From Janthinobacterium aquaticum (GTDB taxonomy: Bacteria > Pseudomonadota > Gammaproteobacteria > Burkholderiales > Burkholderiaceae_D), in the NCBI RefSeq assembly GCF_009208565.1, contig NZ_WFLK01000001.1, forward strand, positions 62,001-126,000: a DNA stretch of 64,000 nucleotides. Direction: 5' to 3'. The notes beneath the pieces were generated by a model that was not told the origin of the DNA, did not search any database, and was given only the letters and a program-made list of their open reading frames with translations. Below are positions 51,248 to 61,085 of the stretch, in pieces; positions within the stretch are counted from its first letter, which is position 1; every line of letters begins with the position of its first letter. The translations under genes and the position numbers were made by a program.

Positions 51248-52615
51248 CTGCACCACGGTATAGCACGGCACATACGCCGTGCCCGCCAGTTTCATGCGGT
51301 GCTGGGCCACGAACGACGCCAGCAGCGCGTCCATCGGGCCCATAATGGATTTGTCGCCATGGATCTCGAAGTTGCCGTACTTCTCGATCGAGCGGATGCC
51401 ATCGTCCTTGACGTTGCCAGCCACCACGCCTGAAAACGCGCGGCGCAGTTGCGCTGCCAGCAGATGGGTCGGCTGGTTTTTGTGCAGGCTCAGGTTGCGC
51501 ATGTTTTCATGCGTCGGGTGGAACGGCTTCTGGAACTCATGGTCGATCCTGAGCAGCCAGTTGAAATAATAGGCGTCGCTGTGTGCCTTGCGGAATTCAC
51601 GCACCTGCTTGATGCCCTCCTGCATTTCGCGCGCCACCAGTTCCGGGTCGTCGATAATGATTTTGTAGCGCTGCTGCGCTTCCGGTCCCAGCGTATCGTG
51701 GATAAACTGGTTGATCTGCACGAAATACTCGCGCGCCGTTTCCGGGCCGGTGAAAATCAGCGGGAATGGCACGTCGGCATTGTCCGGATGCAGCAGGATG
51801 CCGAGGATATACAGGATCTCTTCGGCCGTGCCAGCGCCGCCCGGGAACACCACGATGCCGTGGCCGGCGCGCACGAATGCCTCGAGGCGCTTTTCAATGT
51901 CCGGCATGATCACCAGATCATTGACGATCGGGTTGGGCGACTCGGCGGCAATAATGCCCGGCTCGGTAATGCCCAGATAGCGGCCGTTGTGCAGGCGCTG
52001 CTTGGCGTGGCCGATGGTGGCGCCCTTCATCGGGCCTTTCATGGCGCCCGGGCCGCAGCCGGTGCAGATATCGAGGCCGCGCAGGCCCAGCTGGTATCCG
52101 ACCTCTTTCGAGTAATTGTATTCGGCGCGGTTGATCGAGTGACCGCCCCAGCACACCACCAGATTGGGGTTGAGCTGGGTTTGCAGCACATTGGCGTTGC
52201 GCAGGATATGAAATACCGCGTCGGTCACGCCTTCGGTGCTGTGCAGATCGAATTTCGGGTTGCCCGTTACTTCATCGCTGACAAAGATAATGTCGCGCAG
52301 CACGGCAAACAGATGCTCGTGCAGGCCCTTGATCATCTTGCCATCGACAAACGCTGCCGCCGGTGCGCCTTTGATGTCGAGCTTGATGCCGCGCTCGCGC
52401 TGGATAATCGAGATTTCAAACGACTCGTAGCGCTCTAGCAGGGCGCGGCCATCGTCGATGGTGCTGCCGCTGTTGAGTACCGCCAGTGCGCAGCGGCGGA
52501 AGGTGTCGTACAGGCCGCCCTGACTGGTGTCGAGCAATTTATTGACTTCATTCTTGGAGAGCACGTCCAGGCGGCCCTCAGGTGTCACCAGAGTATCGAT
52601 AACGTCGTGTTCCAT
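51245..52615 (-). CDS. ppnN: Nucleotide 5'-monophosphate nucleosidase PpnN (LOG/YgdH family)
   Basis: 456 residues, close to E. coli PpnN. The Rossmann-like LOG core includes CWGGHSINRAEY, ICTGCGPGAMKGPMKGA and FPGGAGTAEEILY, where PGGxGTxxE is the catalytic signature. N- and C-terminal extensions (DUF4478 and DUF3412 types) are present, as in the (p)ppGpp-regulated enzyme. It cleaves purine nucleoside monophosphates to base and ribose 5-phosphate and so tunes nucleotide pools under stringent conditions. Its TAG stop is formed by the end of a BIME-like repeat. Confidence 0.94.
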   Translation of the reverse strand: MEHDVIDTLVTPEGRLDVLSKNEVNKLLDTSQGGLYDTFRRCALAVLNSGSTIDDGRALLERYESFEISIIQRERGIKLDIKGAPAAAFVDGKMIKGLHEHLFAVLRDIIFVSDEVTGNPKFDLHSTEGVTDAVFHILRNANVLQTQLNPNLVVCWGGHSINRAEYNYSKEVGYQLGLRGLDICTGCGPGAMKGPMKGATIGHAKQRLHNGRYLGITEPGIIAAESPNPIVNDLVIMPDIEKRLEAFVRAGHGIVVFPGGAGTAEEILYILGILLHPDNADVPFPLIFTGPETAREYFVQINQFIHDTLGPEAQQRYKIIIDDPELVAREMQEGIKQVREFRKAHSDAYYFNWLLRIDHEFQKPFHPTHENMRNLSLHKNQPTHLLAAQLRRAFSGVVAGNVKDDGIRSIEKYGNFEIHGDKSIMGPMDALLASFVAQHRMKLAGTAYVPCYTVVQ

Positions 52616-52924
52616 TGTGCTTGAATCCTATAAAAATCGATGCTCAAAGGGTGTTGCAGCACCAATATACGACAACTCTGGCAGCTTGTGCTGTACTGCC
52701 GCAAATTCCTCCATGGCTACTGTTGCCTGAAACCGGTTTGACCGATATGAAACAGCCGTCCTTGCTAATGCAAACGGAAACCTTCGCTCAGCGCAATTTG
52801 TAGATTAGAATGCGTCCCTATTGGAATTTCCGTGCCGGGATACTTCACAAGAGAATCTGCAGTAGAGGCCGCTTCCATAAGTTTGTTTTATCGATTGACC
52901 ATAATAATTTTCAGGAGGAACCGC
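52616..52924. other. 309-base divergent promoter region between ppnN and the POT transporter
   Basis: On the plus strand TAGAAT (52806-52811) is a possible -10 for the transporter, giving a leader of about 105 bases; AGGAGGA lies just before its ATG. Near ppnN an AT-rich stretch (52628-52638) may be part of its promoter. I see no gene and no strong hairpin. Confidence 0.4.
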
Positions 52925-54430
52925 ATGAGCGGTGCGACTACGCCCAACAAGGAAGCCGTAATTCCCGAGTTCAAGCAGATCATGGGCCACCCCAGCCCGT
53001 TGTGGATGTTGTTCATGACTGAATTCTGGGAACGCTTTGCGTTCTACGGAGTTCGCTGGGCACTGGTGCTCTACATCGTGGCCCAGTTCCACGGTGGCGA
53101 TGCGTCGGGCCAGGCTGCGGCCAACCTGACCTACGGTTCCTTCCTGGCGCTGGTGTATGCAGGCGCACTGTTCGGCGGTTATATCGCCGACCGCGTGATC
53201 GGCTACCAGCGTTCGATCCTGCTGGGCGCCGTCTTTATGGCAGCCGGCCTGTTCTGTATTGCCGTGCCCAACCAGGATATCTTCAACCTGGGCCTGGCCA
53301 CCATGATCGTCGGTAACGGCATGTTCAAGCCGAACATCTCGACCATGGTCGGCAAGCTGTACACCTCGGCCGATCCGCGCCGCGACAGTGGCTTTACCAT
53401 TTTCTACATGGGCATCAACATGGGTGCGATGGTCGCACCGGTGTTTACCCAGTGGCTGGCCGAGTCGATCTTCGGCACCTCGGGCATGCCATCGTACAAA
53501 ATGGTGTTCATGGCAGCCGGCGTCGGCATGCTGATCAGCCTGGTATGGTTCTATGTCGGCCGTAACGCCCTCAAAGGTATCGGCGCACCGGACGCGCAAT
53601 CGGCCAATCCGATGCGCGTGGTATGGGTAGCACTGGGCTGCATCTGTGTCATCCCGCTGATGTACTTCCTGCTGACCGTTGGCGCCGCCAACCTGCAGAT
53701 CGTGCTGACGATCCTGTTTGTCGGTCTGTCCGTGATGCTGTTTATCGAAGGCGCACGCACCGGCAAGGTGGCACGCGACAAGACCATCGCCATGCTGGTG
53801 ATCTTTGCCTTCAACATTTTGTTCTGGATGTTCTTTGAACAGGCTGGCAGCTCGTTTACCTTCCTGGCTGAAAACATCGTCAACCGCGACCTGGGCTTCT
53901 GGACGTTCCCGACCGCCTACTTCCAGACCGTCAACTCGGTAGCGATTATCGTTTTCGCACCGATCATTGCCGCTGTCTGGGTATTCCTGGCACGCCACAA
54001 TGTCAATCCATCGATCCCGCGCAAATTCGGCCTGGGCCTGCTGGGCAATGCTGCTGCCTTCGGCCTGCTGATCTTCGCACTGTCGAGCCTGGTTGGCGCC
54101 GACAACAAGATCCCGTTCTGGACCCTGTTCATGGTCTACGTGATCCAGTCGATTGGCGAGCTGTGCCTGTCGCCTATCGGCCTGTCGATGGTCACCAAGC
54201 TGGCCCCGGTACGCCTGGTCGGCATGGGCATGGGCGGCTGGTTCCTGTCGACCGGTATCGGCAACAACCTGTCGGGCATTTTCGCCAGTCACGTCAGTGG
54301 TGACAGCGGCATGTCGGTACCGTCGGCCCTGTCCGGCTACACCTTCGGCTTCTGGTCGCTGCTGGGCGCCGGCGTGGTGCTGTTCCTGATCGCACCGCTG
54401 ATCAACAAACTGATGCACGGCGTGAAGTAA
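52925..54430 (+). CDS. POT/PTR2-family proton-dependent oligopeptide transporter
   Basis: 501 residues from the ATG at 52925, with a strong AGGAGGA site. It has about 14 membrane helices. EFWERFAFYG is the ExxERFxYY-type proton-coupling motif of helix 1, GGYIADRVIGYQRSILLG the conserved loop, and FYMGINMGAMVAP the PTR2 signature. It imports di- and tripeptides across the inner membrane with protons. It is transcribed alone and followed by a strong terminator. Confidence 0.93.
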   Translation: MSGATTPNKEAVIPEFKQIMGHPSPLWMLFMTEFWERFAFYGVRWALVLYIVAQFHGGDASGQAAANLTYGSFLALVYAGALFGGYIADRVIGYQRSILLGAVFMAAGLFCIAVPNQDIFNLGLATMIVGNGMFKPNISTMVGKLYTSADPRRDSGFTIFYMGINMGAMVAPVFTQWLAESIFGTSGMPSYKMVFMAAGVGMLISLVWFYVGRNALKGIGAPDAQSANPMRVVWVALGCICVIPLMYFLLTVGAANLQIVLTILFVGLSVMLFIEGARTGKVARDKTIAMLVIFAFNILFWMFFEQAGSSFTFLAENIVNRDLGFWTFPTAYFQTVNSVAIIVFAPIIAAVWVFLARHNVNPSIPRKFGLGLLGNAAAFGLLIFALSSLVGADNKIPFWTLFMVYVIQSIGELCLSPIGLSMVTKLAPVRLVGMGMGGWFLSTGIGNNLSGIFASHVSGDSGMSVPSALSGYTFGFWSLLGAGVVLFLIAPLINKLMHGVK

Positions 54431-54447
54431 TCGTCGCATGTTGTAGC

Positions 54448-54478
54448 AAAACGGCGGCCTGCGGGCCGCCGTTTTTTA
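54448..54478 (+). terminator. Intrinsic terminator of the POT transporter gene
   Basis: AAAACGGCGGCC and GGCCGCCGTTTT form a GC-rich stem around a short loop, followed by a T-run. It begins 18 bases after the stop codon. Confidence 0.88.
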
Positions 54479-54536
54479 TTGGGCGGTTACAATAACGCCA
54501 TCGGCCCCGGGCCATTCACTTTTGCAGAAAAACACC

Positions 54537-55214
54537 ATGTCCAGCATTGCCACCACCTCCCCGCTCTCCGACGATGAATACGCCGAACTCGATACCCTGC
54601 TGGCCGCGCCCGAGCTGGCTGGCGCCGCCATGGATGTCTCCATGCTCGAAGGCCTGCTGACGGCCGTGGCGCTCAGTCCGAAACCAATCGAGCCGGCCCA
54701 GTGGCTGGCCTGGATGTGGGACAAATCTGCCGGCAGCACGCTGCCAGCAGCCAGCGAAGCAAGCGTGCGCGCCGCCGCGCTGGCGCAGCGCCACTACGCC
54801 TATATGGTTGAATGGCTGACCAAGGACCCGGACAGCTTCGAGCCGATCTATGAATGCGGCCCGGAATGGAGCGTGCAGGGCTGGTGCGCCGGCTTCCTGC
54901 AAGGCACGCAGCTCGACAAGCCGCAATGGGCCACGCTGGCCGTCAGCCACCCCGAATACCTGGCGCCGTTTCGCCACCTGACCACGGCCACCGAACTCGA
55001 TGACGAAACAGCCGAAGAGGCGCAGGACGCCGTGATCCCGTCGGTGATTGCCATCAATGCCGCGTGGGCGCGCCAGCGCCATCTGCAGCAAAGCCATGCC
55101 AGCGACACCGTGCTGCGCGCCGTACCGAAAACCGGCCGCAACGACCCGTGCCACTGCGGCAGCGGCAAGAAGTACAAGAAATGCTGCGCCGACGCTGACG
55201 GCGCGGCCAGCTAA
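54537..55214 (+). CDS. YecA/UPF0149-family protein with C-terminal SEC-C zinc motif
   Basis: 225 residues from the ATG at 54537. Residues 1-170 match the UPF0149/YecA fold (LDTLLAAPELAGAAMDVSMLEGLLTAVAL, EWSVQGWCAGFLQG). The C-terminus RNDPCHCGSGKKYKKCC is a SEC-C motif that binds zinc, as at the end of SecA. Such proteins contact ribosomes or SecA-like partners; the exact role is unknown. A membrane protein gene follows 8 bases later. Confidence 0.88.
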   Translation: MSSIATTSPLSDDEYAELDTLLAAPELAGAAMDVSMLEGLLTAVALSPKPIEPAQWLAWMWDKSAGSTLPAASEASVRAAALAQRHYAYMVEWLTKDPDSFEPIYECGPEWSVQGWCAGFLQGTQLDKPQWATLAVSHPEYLAPFRHLTTATELDDETAEEAQDAVIPSVIAINAAWARQRHLQQSHASDTVLRAVPKTGRNDPCHCGSGKKYKKCCADADGAAS

Positions 55215-55222
55215 AGCATCGT

Positions 55223-56914
55223 TTGCGCCAGCTGCTGACGAGCGTTTTTCACTTCCTGCTGCGCCATGCGCTGCAGTTCGTGCTGTTTATTGTCATCCTT
55301 CTGGCGGGGCGCTATCTGCTGGCAGAATGGCGCGCCTTTCAGGCGACCAGTGCCTCGGTCAGCATCCTGCGCGAGGCGGCAAGTAGCGGCGAACAGCATG
55401 GCGATACGCTGGCGCAAGCGGCCACGAAGCGGGTCGCAAACCTGCAAAACGCCTCACTATCGGCTGTCGACACGCGCCTGGCCAGCATCCAGGCAGAGCT
55501 GGGCCAGTTGCGTGCCGAACGATCGCCATCGCTGTTTACCCTGCCCCTGCCTGACGCCAACGTGCTGGCCGCACACGCGCAGCAGGAGGCGACGCGGCGT
55601 ATCGAAATCGAAGTGCTGTCGCAGGAAGCGCGCTACCTGGCCGCCCTGCAGGCGGCCTTGCGCGGCGACGATGCGCGCCAGGCGCTGGTGCGCCTGCACC
55701 AGGAACATGTGCGCGTCTATACCGCGCTGCAGGTCAATCTGGCACAGCAGCGCCAACTGCTGCTTGTGCACCCGCTGGCGGCTCATGTGCCAGGCAATGC
55801 GGCGCAGGGCCAGCTGACGGCGCTGGAACAGCAGGAACAAATCCTACGCACCGCCAACCTGCAAGCGTATCAGCAATACCTGCTGCAGCGTGCGCGTACC
55901 GGTGACGCCAGGCGCCCTGCCCCATTCGCTATCGACAAAGCAGCTATGGCAGCCACGCTGGCGCCGCTGCAGCACACCATCGCAGCGAGCCAGGCGCAGC
56001 TGGCGCGCAACTGGATCGCCCGCTGGCGCGCACCGGTGTTCGAGGTCATACCCATCGCCGCGCTGCTGGTGCTGTCGGCGATCCTGACGCCGCTGGCCAT
56101 CAAGGCATTTTTTTACTTTGTGCTGGCGCCACTGGCGTCGCGTTTCAAGCCACTGGCCATCGCACAGGAACTGCACCTGAACGGCAGGCCGACTTCCATT
56201 TCATTGCCCCAGCAGTCACGCATTTCCGGCGTCTCGCAATCCTTGCAGCTGGAACAGGGCGACACCATGCTGATTCATCCGGCCTATCTGCAATCGTCAC
56301 CGGCCACCACGCGCAAGCGCACGCAGTGGCTGCTCGACTGGACGTATCCGTTCACCAGCCTGGCCGCCGGCATGGTGGCGCTGACCAGCATCACCAGCGC
56401 ACAGACGGCGTCGATCACGCTGTCGGCCAGCGACGACCCGTTGATGGAAGTGGCAGTATTGACGCTGCCCGAAGGCGCGGCGCTGGTATTCCAGCCGCGC
56501 GGCCTGGTCGGACTGATCGTGCACGGCCAGCAGAAACCATCGATCAGCAGCCACTGGCGCCTGGCCAGCCTGCACGCCTGGCTGACCTTGCAGCTGCGCT
56601 TTATCGTCTTTCGCGGCCCTGTCACGCTGATCGTGCGCGGCACGCGCGGCGTGCGCATGGAACCAGCCGGCCAGGGACGCTCCATCAGCCAGGCCGCCAC
56701 GCTGGGCTTTTCCACCGGCGTGCTCTATTCGACCACGCGCAGCGAAACCTTTATCCCCTACCTGCGCGGCCAGCAGGCCCTGCTCAATGACCGCTTCGAC
56801 GGCGACGGCATTTTGCTCTACGAGGAAACGCCGCGCCACGGCAAACAACCGGGCAAGGTGGGCAGCTGGTTCGAGGGCTTGACGGACGCGGTGCTCAAGG
56901 TGTTTGGCATATGA
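55223..56914 (+). CDS. Membrane protein of unknown function with coiled coil and beta-rich C-terminal domain
   Basis: 563 residues with a TTG start at 55223; no ATG occurs in the first 230 codons. Residues about 15-35 are a membrane helix, 45-235 are long charged helices likely to form a periplasmic coiled coil, and 270-305 hold one or two further helices (IPIAALLVLSAILTPLAIKAFFYFVLAPL). The last 250 residues are beta-rich, with phrases like GVSQSLQLEQGDTMLIHP and LTLPEGAALVFQPRGLVGLI that recall AIM24-type domains. Its start lies 8 bases after the SEC-C gene, so the two are probably coupled. Function unknown. Confidence 0.7.
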   Translation: MRQLLTSVFHFLLRHALQFVLFIVILLAGRYLLAEWRAFQATSASVSILREAASSGEQHGDTLAQAATKRVANLQNASLSAVDTRLASIQAELGQLRAERSPSLFTLPLPDANVLAAHAQQEATRRIEIEVLSQEARYLAALQAALRGDDARQALVRLHQEHVRVYTALQVNLAQQRQLLLVHPLAAHVPGNAAQGQLTALEQQEQILRTANLQAYQQYLLQRARTGDARRPAPFAIDKAAMAATLAPLQHTIAASQAQLARNWIARWRAPVFEVIPIAALLVLSAILTPLAIKAFFYFVLAPLASRFKPLAIAQELHLNGRPTSISLPQQSRISGVSQSLQLEQGDTMLIHPAYLQSSPATTRKRTQWLLDWTYPFTSLAAGMVALTSITSAQTASITLSASDDPLMEVAVLTLPEGAALVFQPRGLVGLIVHGQQKPSISSHWRLASLHAWLTLQLRFIVFRGPVTLIVRGTRGVRMEPAGQGRSISQAATLGFSTGVLYSTTRSETFIPYLRGQQALLNDRFDGDGILLYEETPRHGKQPGKVGSWFEGLTDAVLKVFGI

Positions 56915-56950
56915 TGTTCGCTGTCAGCACATGCGCCACCATCATGCACG

Positions 56951-59455
56951 TCACCAGACGTAGCCTACCCGTGCCACCAGATTGCGCTGCTCGCCATAGT
57001 TGCATGCACGCGCCGAGAAGCACGAGGCGACATGGTATTTGTCAAACAGGTTTTTCGCCGTCACGCTGAGCGTCAGGCCGCGCCATTGACTGCGCGCCGC
57101 GCCCAAGTCGTAGCGCAGCGACAGGTCCGCCAGCGTAAAGCCGGGTACCTTGAAACTGTTTTCAGCGTCGCCCCAGCTGTCGCCTACATGACGCAAACCG
57201 GCACCGGCCGACAGCCCGCGCAAGACGCCGTCGAAAGCATAGTCGCCCCATACCGAGGCCATGTTCTTCGGTACTTCGTACGGTGAATTGCCCTGGTAAT
57301 TGTCACCCCACTGGTCGGGGTTTGCCCTGGTGACCTTGAGCGGATTATAGGTCAGCGATGCGAGCACTTTGAGCTGGCGCGTGGGCTGCGCCACCACTTC
57401 GAACTCGATCCCGCGCGAGCGTACCTCGCCCTGCTGGACCGAAAAATTCGGCGCTTCCGAATCGGTTGTCAGCACATTCTGGCGATGCAGCTCGAATGCC
57501 GCCAGCGTGATGGCAAGGTTCGTGTCCGGCGCATATTTGACACCCACTTCTACCTGTTTCGCCGTTTCAGGTTTGAAAGGCCTGTCAAGGCGGTCGGCGC
57601 CAGAGACCGGCGCAAACGATTCGGTATAGCTGGCATAAGGCGCCAGGCCATTGTCTGCCAGGTAAGTGAGGCCGGCACGTCCGGTAAAAGCACCGGGCTT
57701 GCGCACGGTGCTGGTGGCCGGCGCGGCCAGCAGGTTGAGCTGCTCCTGGCGCGTCCATTCCTTGCGCCCGCCCACTGTCAGCACCCAGCGCTGCCACGCC
57801 ATCCGATCCTGCGCATACAGTCCCAACTGCCGGTTATGCTCGCGCCGCAAGGCATCGGGTGTCAGGGCCGCCAGATCGAGCGGCGCGCCATATACGGGCC
57901 GGTAGATATCGATTTGCGGTCCATCCGCGATATACGACTGAAATGACGTGTTGCTGCGGCTGTAGTCGACGCCGGCAAGCATGTCGTGGCGCAGAGCGCC
58001 GGTGACGAACTGCCCGCTGATGCTGGTGTCGAGCGAGTACACGCTGCCCTTGCCGTCACGCGAGTCGATTTCACGGTTGGTGACCGTATCATCGATCAGG
58101 TTACCCCATCTGAACATATACTGCTCATGGTTGTCTGCATGCAGATAGCGGAAATTCTGCTTGACCGTCCAGCCGCTGTCAAAAGTGTGGCGCGCTTCGT
58201 AGCCGAGCGAGGCCACTTTGGTTTCCTCGTGGTCGAAGCCCGGCTCACCCAGGAAGCGCGTGAGCGGCAGGCGGCCGTTGGGATTGTCGCCGTTCAGGGC
58301 ATTGAACTGCACGTTCGACGACTGCATGGCGCGGTTTTTCTGGAAAAAGCTCAGCAGGGTCACGCTGGTGCGCGCATCTGGTGTCCAGGTGAGACTGGGC
58401 GCCAGATACAGGCGATCATCCTTCATGTAGTCGATCTGCTGGCTGGCGTCACGCGCCAGCCCTACCAGCCGGTATTGCAGGCTGCCGTCATCGTCCAGCT
58501 TGCCGCCAAAATCAAAGGCAGCCTGCTTGCGCGCATGGCTGCCAAACAGCAGCTCGACCTGGCGCACCGTCTCGGCGGTCGGCCGCTTGGCCACGAAATT
58601 GACGATACCTCCAGGCGCATTCTGCCCATACAGCACGGACGAGGGCCCTTTCAGCACTTCAACTCGCTCGGCGCCATACGGTTCCATCCCGAAAAAGCCG
58701 AGCGTCCCCATCGGCATCAAACGCATGCCGTCCAGGTAAAAAGCGCCCGAGAACTGGCTGAAGCCGCGCAGCGACAGGCTGTCATCGGCCGGGTTGGCGC
58801 CGGCCGTATTGGCGCGCAGGCCCGCCGTATATTGAATGGCATCGTTCAGGGTGCGCACGCCCTGGTCGTCCATGCGGTCGCGCGTGATGACGGAAACCGA
58901 TTGCGGCACTTCCTGCAGGAGCGCATCGGTCTTGGTGGCGGTACTGCCACGGTGGGCCACGTAACCGCTGACCTTGCCCCAGGCACTGTCATTTTCCGAC
59001 TGGGCCCTGACGGTAACGGGCGCCATGGTCTGTACCTGGCCGGACGATCCCGCAGGCGCGGCGCCGGCCGGTGCGCTGCGCAGCACATAGCCGCCAGCCG
59101 GCGTGCGCACGGCAATCAGGCCGGTGCCGGCCAGAGCGCGTGCCAAAGCCTGCTCAATCGTCAGGCTGCCGCTTACGCCGTTACTGCGCAACCCCTCGGT
59201 AGTGGCCGAACTGAAAGCGATCAGCAGTCCCGCCTCGCGGCCCAGCTGGTTCAGTGTCACTTCGAGCGCACCGGCGGCAATATCGTAGCGGCGTACTGTT
59301 TCAGCCTGCGCCGTCTGGGCCTGCACGCCGGTGGTGGCCAAGCAGGCCAGCGCGCCAAAGCACAGCGCGTGCACGAGATGGGCAATCGGCGTCATGGCGG
59401 GACGTCTGGTCCCTGGTGTCGGGCTGTTGGCGGAAAATGTGCTGCGGTCAGTCAT
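56951..59455 (-). CDS. TonB-dependent siderophore receptor with STN signalling domain (FecA/FpvA type)
   Basis: 834 residues from the ATG at 59455 (AAAGG upstream); a later ATG at 59395 would still leave a signal peptide (LVHALCFGALACLATTGVQAQ). After the signal comes the STN domain (FDIA-like YDIAAGALEVTLNQLGREAG), then the plug (EVPQSVSVITRDRMDDQGVRTLND, ERVEVLKGPSSVLYGQNAPGGIV) and a barrel ending in the aromatic GYVW. The STN domain passes the ligand-bound signal to the FecR homologue encoded just upstream. Siderophore specificity is unknown. Confidence 0.93.
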   Translation of the reverse strand: MTDRSTFSANSPTPGTRRPAMTPIAHLVHALCFGALACLATTGVQAQTAQAETVRRYDIAAGALEVTLNQLGREAGLLIAFSSATTEGLRSNGVSGSLTIEQALARALAGTGLIAVRTPAGGYVLRSAPAGAAPAGSSGQVQTMAPVTVRAQSENDSAWGKVSGYVAHRGSTATKTDALLQEVPQSVSVITRDRMDDQGVRTLNDAIQYTAGLRANTAGANPADDSLSLRGFSQFSGAFYLDGMRLMPMGTLGFFGMEPYGAERVEVLKGPSSVLYGQNAPGGIVNFVAKRPTAETVRQVELLFGSHARKQAAFDFGGKLDDDGSLQYRLVGLARDASQQIDYMKDDRLYLAPSLTWTPDARTSVTLLSFFQKNRAMQSSNVQFNALNGDNPNGRLPLTRFLGEPGFDHEETKVASLGYEARHTFDSGWTVKQNFRYLHADNHEQYMFRWGNLIDDTVTNREIDSRDGKGSVYSLDTSISGQFVTGALRHDMLAGVDYSRSNTSFQSYIADGPQIDIYRPVYGAPLDLAALTPDALRREHNRQLGLYAQDRMAWQRWVLTVGGRKEWTRQEQLNLLAAPATSTVRKPGAFTGRAGLTYLADNGLAPYASYTESFAPVSGADRLDRPFKPETAKQVEVGVKYAPDTNLAITLAAFELHRQNVLTTDSEAPNFSVQQGEVRSRGIEFEVVAQPTRQLKVLASLTYNPLKVTRANPDQWGDNYQGNSPYEVPKNMASVWGDYAFDGVLRGLSAGAGLRHVGDSWGDAENSFKVPGFTLADLSLRYDLGAARSQWRGLTLSVTAKNLFDKYHVASCFSARACNYGEQRNLVARVGYVW

Positions 59456-59549
59456 GGCATACCTTTGTCGATGGATGAATGATGGCGGGTGCAAAGCGGC
59501 ACCCTCACCTACCATGACAAGCCTGCTGCAAAAACAGCTCACTTTTCTT

Positions 59550-60560
59550 TCAGCCCCCTTGTTGCTTGCGGCGCACCGTAACCCAGTAGCGCGTCAGGTA
59601 GTGCAGCTCGAGCGGCAAGGCGGTCGTCAGTGCCAGCAGTACCTGATCGGTATCGTCCAGGGGATAGGTTCCCGACACCAGCAGGCCGGCAGCGGCCTGT
59701 TCGCAGCCAAGGCGGCCAGGCCGGTGGCGCGACAGCTCCTGCAGAAAATCGTCCAGGCGGCAGTGCGCCACGACCAGCATGCCGTCGACCCACGCGCCGG
59801 CGCCGGGGTCGAGCGGCCGGATCGAGCGCACCGCCTGGCGCGTGAAGGCGCTCTCCTCGCCCGCACGCAACACGCGCATGGCGTGATCGCCCGCAACAGG
59901 CCGCAGTTCGACCGCGCCCTCGATCACCGCAACGCCAACCGAAGCGTCGTGCTGGCGCACGGTAAAGCGCGTACCCAGCGCCAGCACGCTGCCGTCGCGT
60001 GTCTGTACGATGAACGGTCTTTGCCGGGGTTCCTGCTTTTGCGCAACATCGTGCGTCGTCTGCACCAGTACCTCACCGCGCAGCAGTTCCACCACGCGCT
60101 GCCGTGCGTCATAGCGCACGTTGACAGCGCTGCCGGTATTGAGGACCAGCGTGCCGCCGTCAGGCAGGCGCACACTGCGTCGCTCGCTGGTAGCGGTGCT
60201 GGCGTCGGCGCTCCAGGTCTGCCATGCCGGCGTCTCGCGCAGCACGGCGGCACTCCCGGCAGCGACCACCAGCGCGCTCAGGATGCGCACTGCGCGCCGG
60301 CGCTGGCGCGAAGCCGGCGCCGCCATTGCTGCTGAGGCCAGCGACGGCGGGATATCTGCCAGGCGGCCGCTGACCTCCTCGATGCATTGCCAGGCCCGTT
60401 CATGTTCCGGGTCGTGCGCCCGCCATGCCTGCCAAGCGACCAGGGTCGCGGTGCACGCCACGCCATCTTGCAATTGCAGCCACCACTGCACGGCCTGGCG
60501 CGCCACTGCCGGCGCCACGCGCACGGTCGCGTTATCTGCAGCCGCATACTCGTGCTCCAT
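59550..60560 (-). CDS. fecR: FecR-family anti-sigma regulator
   Basis: 336 residues. An N-terminal cytoplasmic DUF4880 region (QAVQWWLQLQDG, then WRAHDPEHERAWQ) binds the sigma factor. A single membrane helix (ILSALVVAAGSAAVL) follows, then the periplasmic FecR domain (SVRLPDGGTLVLNTGSAVNVRY, LRGEVLVQT, LALGTRFTVR) and a C-terminal receptor-contact region. It relays the signal from the STN domain of the receptor to the sigma factor. It begins 2 bases after the sigma gene. Confidence 0.92.
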   Translation of the reverse strand: MEHEYAAADNATVRVAPAVARQAVQWWLQLQDGVACTATLVAWQAWRAHDPEHERAWQCIEEVSGRLADIPPSLASAAMAAPASRQRRRAVRILSALVVAAGSAAVLRETPAWQTWSADASTATSERRSVRLPDGGTLVLNTGSAVNVRYDARQRVVELLRGEVLVQTTHDVAQKQEPRQRPFIVQTRDGSVLALGTRFTVRQHDASVGVAVIEGAVELRPVAGDHAMRVLRAGEESAFTRQAVRSIRPLDPGAGAWVDGMLVVAHCRLDDFLQELSRHRPGRLGCEQAAAGLLVSGTYPLDDTDQVLLALTTALPLELHYLTRYWVTVRRKQQGG

Positions 60561-60562
60561 CC

Positions 60563-61063
60563 CTACTCCGGAAAAAAGCAGCGCAGCGCCGCTTTGGCCA
60601 GATGGCGCTTGACCGTGGCCAGCGAGATGCCCAGCTCCAGGGCAATCTGCTGCTGCCCCATGCCGTCGAGCTGCGCCAGCAAAAAGGCCTGGCGCGCCTG
60701 TGCCGGCAAGCCCGCCAGACGACGATCCAGCTCGACCAGGGTTTCCAGGAACATCAGCCGCACTTCAGGGGCCGGCGCCACCGCTTCAGGCAGTAGCGCC
60801 AGCGCATCGAGACAAGCCTGTTCGATGGCGCGCCGGCGCACGTGGTTGATCAGCAGATTGCATGCGATGGTGGTGAGCCAGGCGCGCGGCTCGCGCACCG
60901 CATCGACATTGTGCGCCGTCAGCGCGCGCAGGAAAGTGCTTTGCGCCAGGTCAGCCGCATCGAAACCATTGCCCACCTTGCGGTGCAGCCAGCCACGCAA
61001 CCAGCCATGGTGCTGCTGATAAAGAATGGCAAGGTCGTGCATGGGTGCGGGAACGGCAGGCAT
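60563..61063 (-). CDS. fecI: FecI-family ECF sigma factor
   Basis: 166 residues from the ATG at 61063; a second ATG 21 bases later is equally possible. Region 2 (DLAILYQQHHGWLRGWLHRKVGN, DAADLAQSTFLRAL) and region 4 HTH (LDGMGQQQIALELGISLATVKRHL) are clear. In this family the sigma factor transcribes the receptor gene once FecR transmits the siderophore signal. A Fur box lies just upstream, giving iron control. Confidence 0.93.
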   Translation of the reverse strand: MPAVPAPMHDLAILYQQHHGWLRGWLHRKVGNGFDAADLAQSTFLRALTAHNVDAVREPRAWLTTIACNLLINHVRRRAIEQACLDALALLPEAVAPAPEVRLMFLETLVELDRRLAGLPAQARQAFLLAQLDGMGQQQIALELGISLATVKRHLAKAALRCFFPE

Positions 61064-61085
61064 ACGTTGGCAGAGAAAATATTAA

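Noticed and set aside
57986..59482. 498-codon plus-strand frame opposite the FecA-type receptor
   Set aside because: Antisense to a receptor with signal peptide, STN, plug and barrel; no recognisable domain in the frame.
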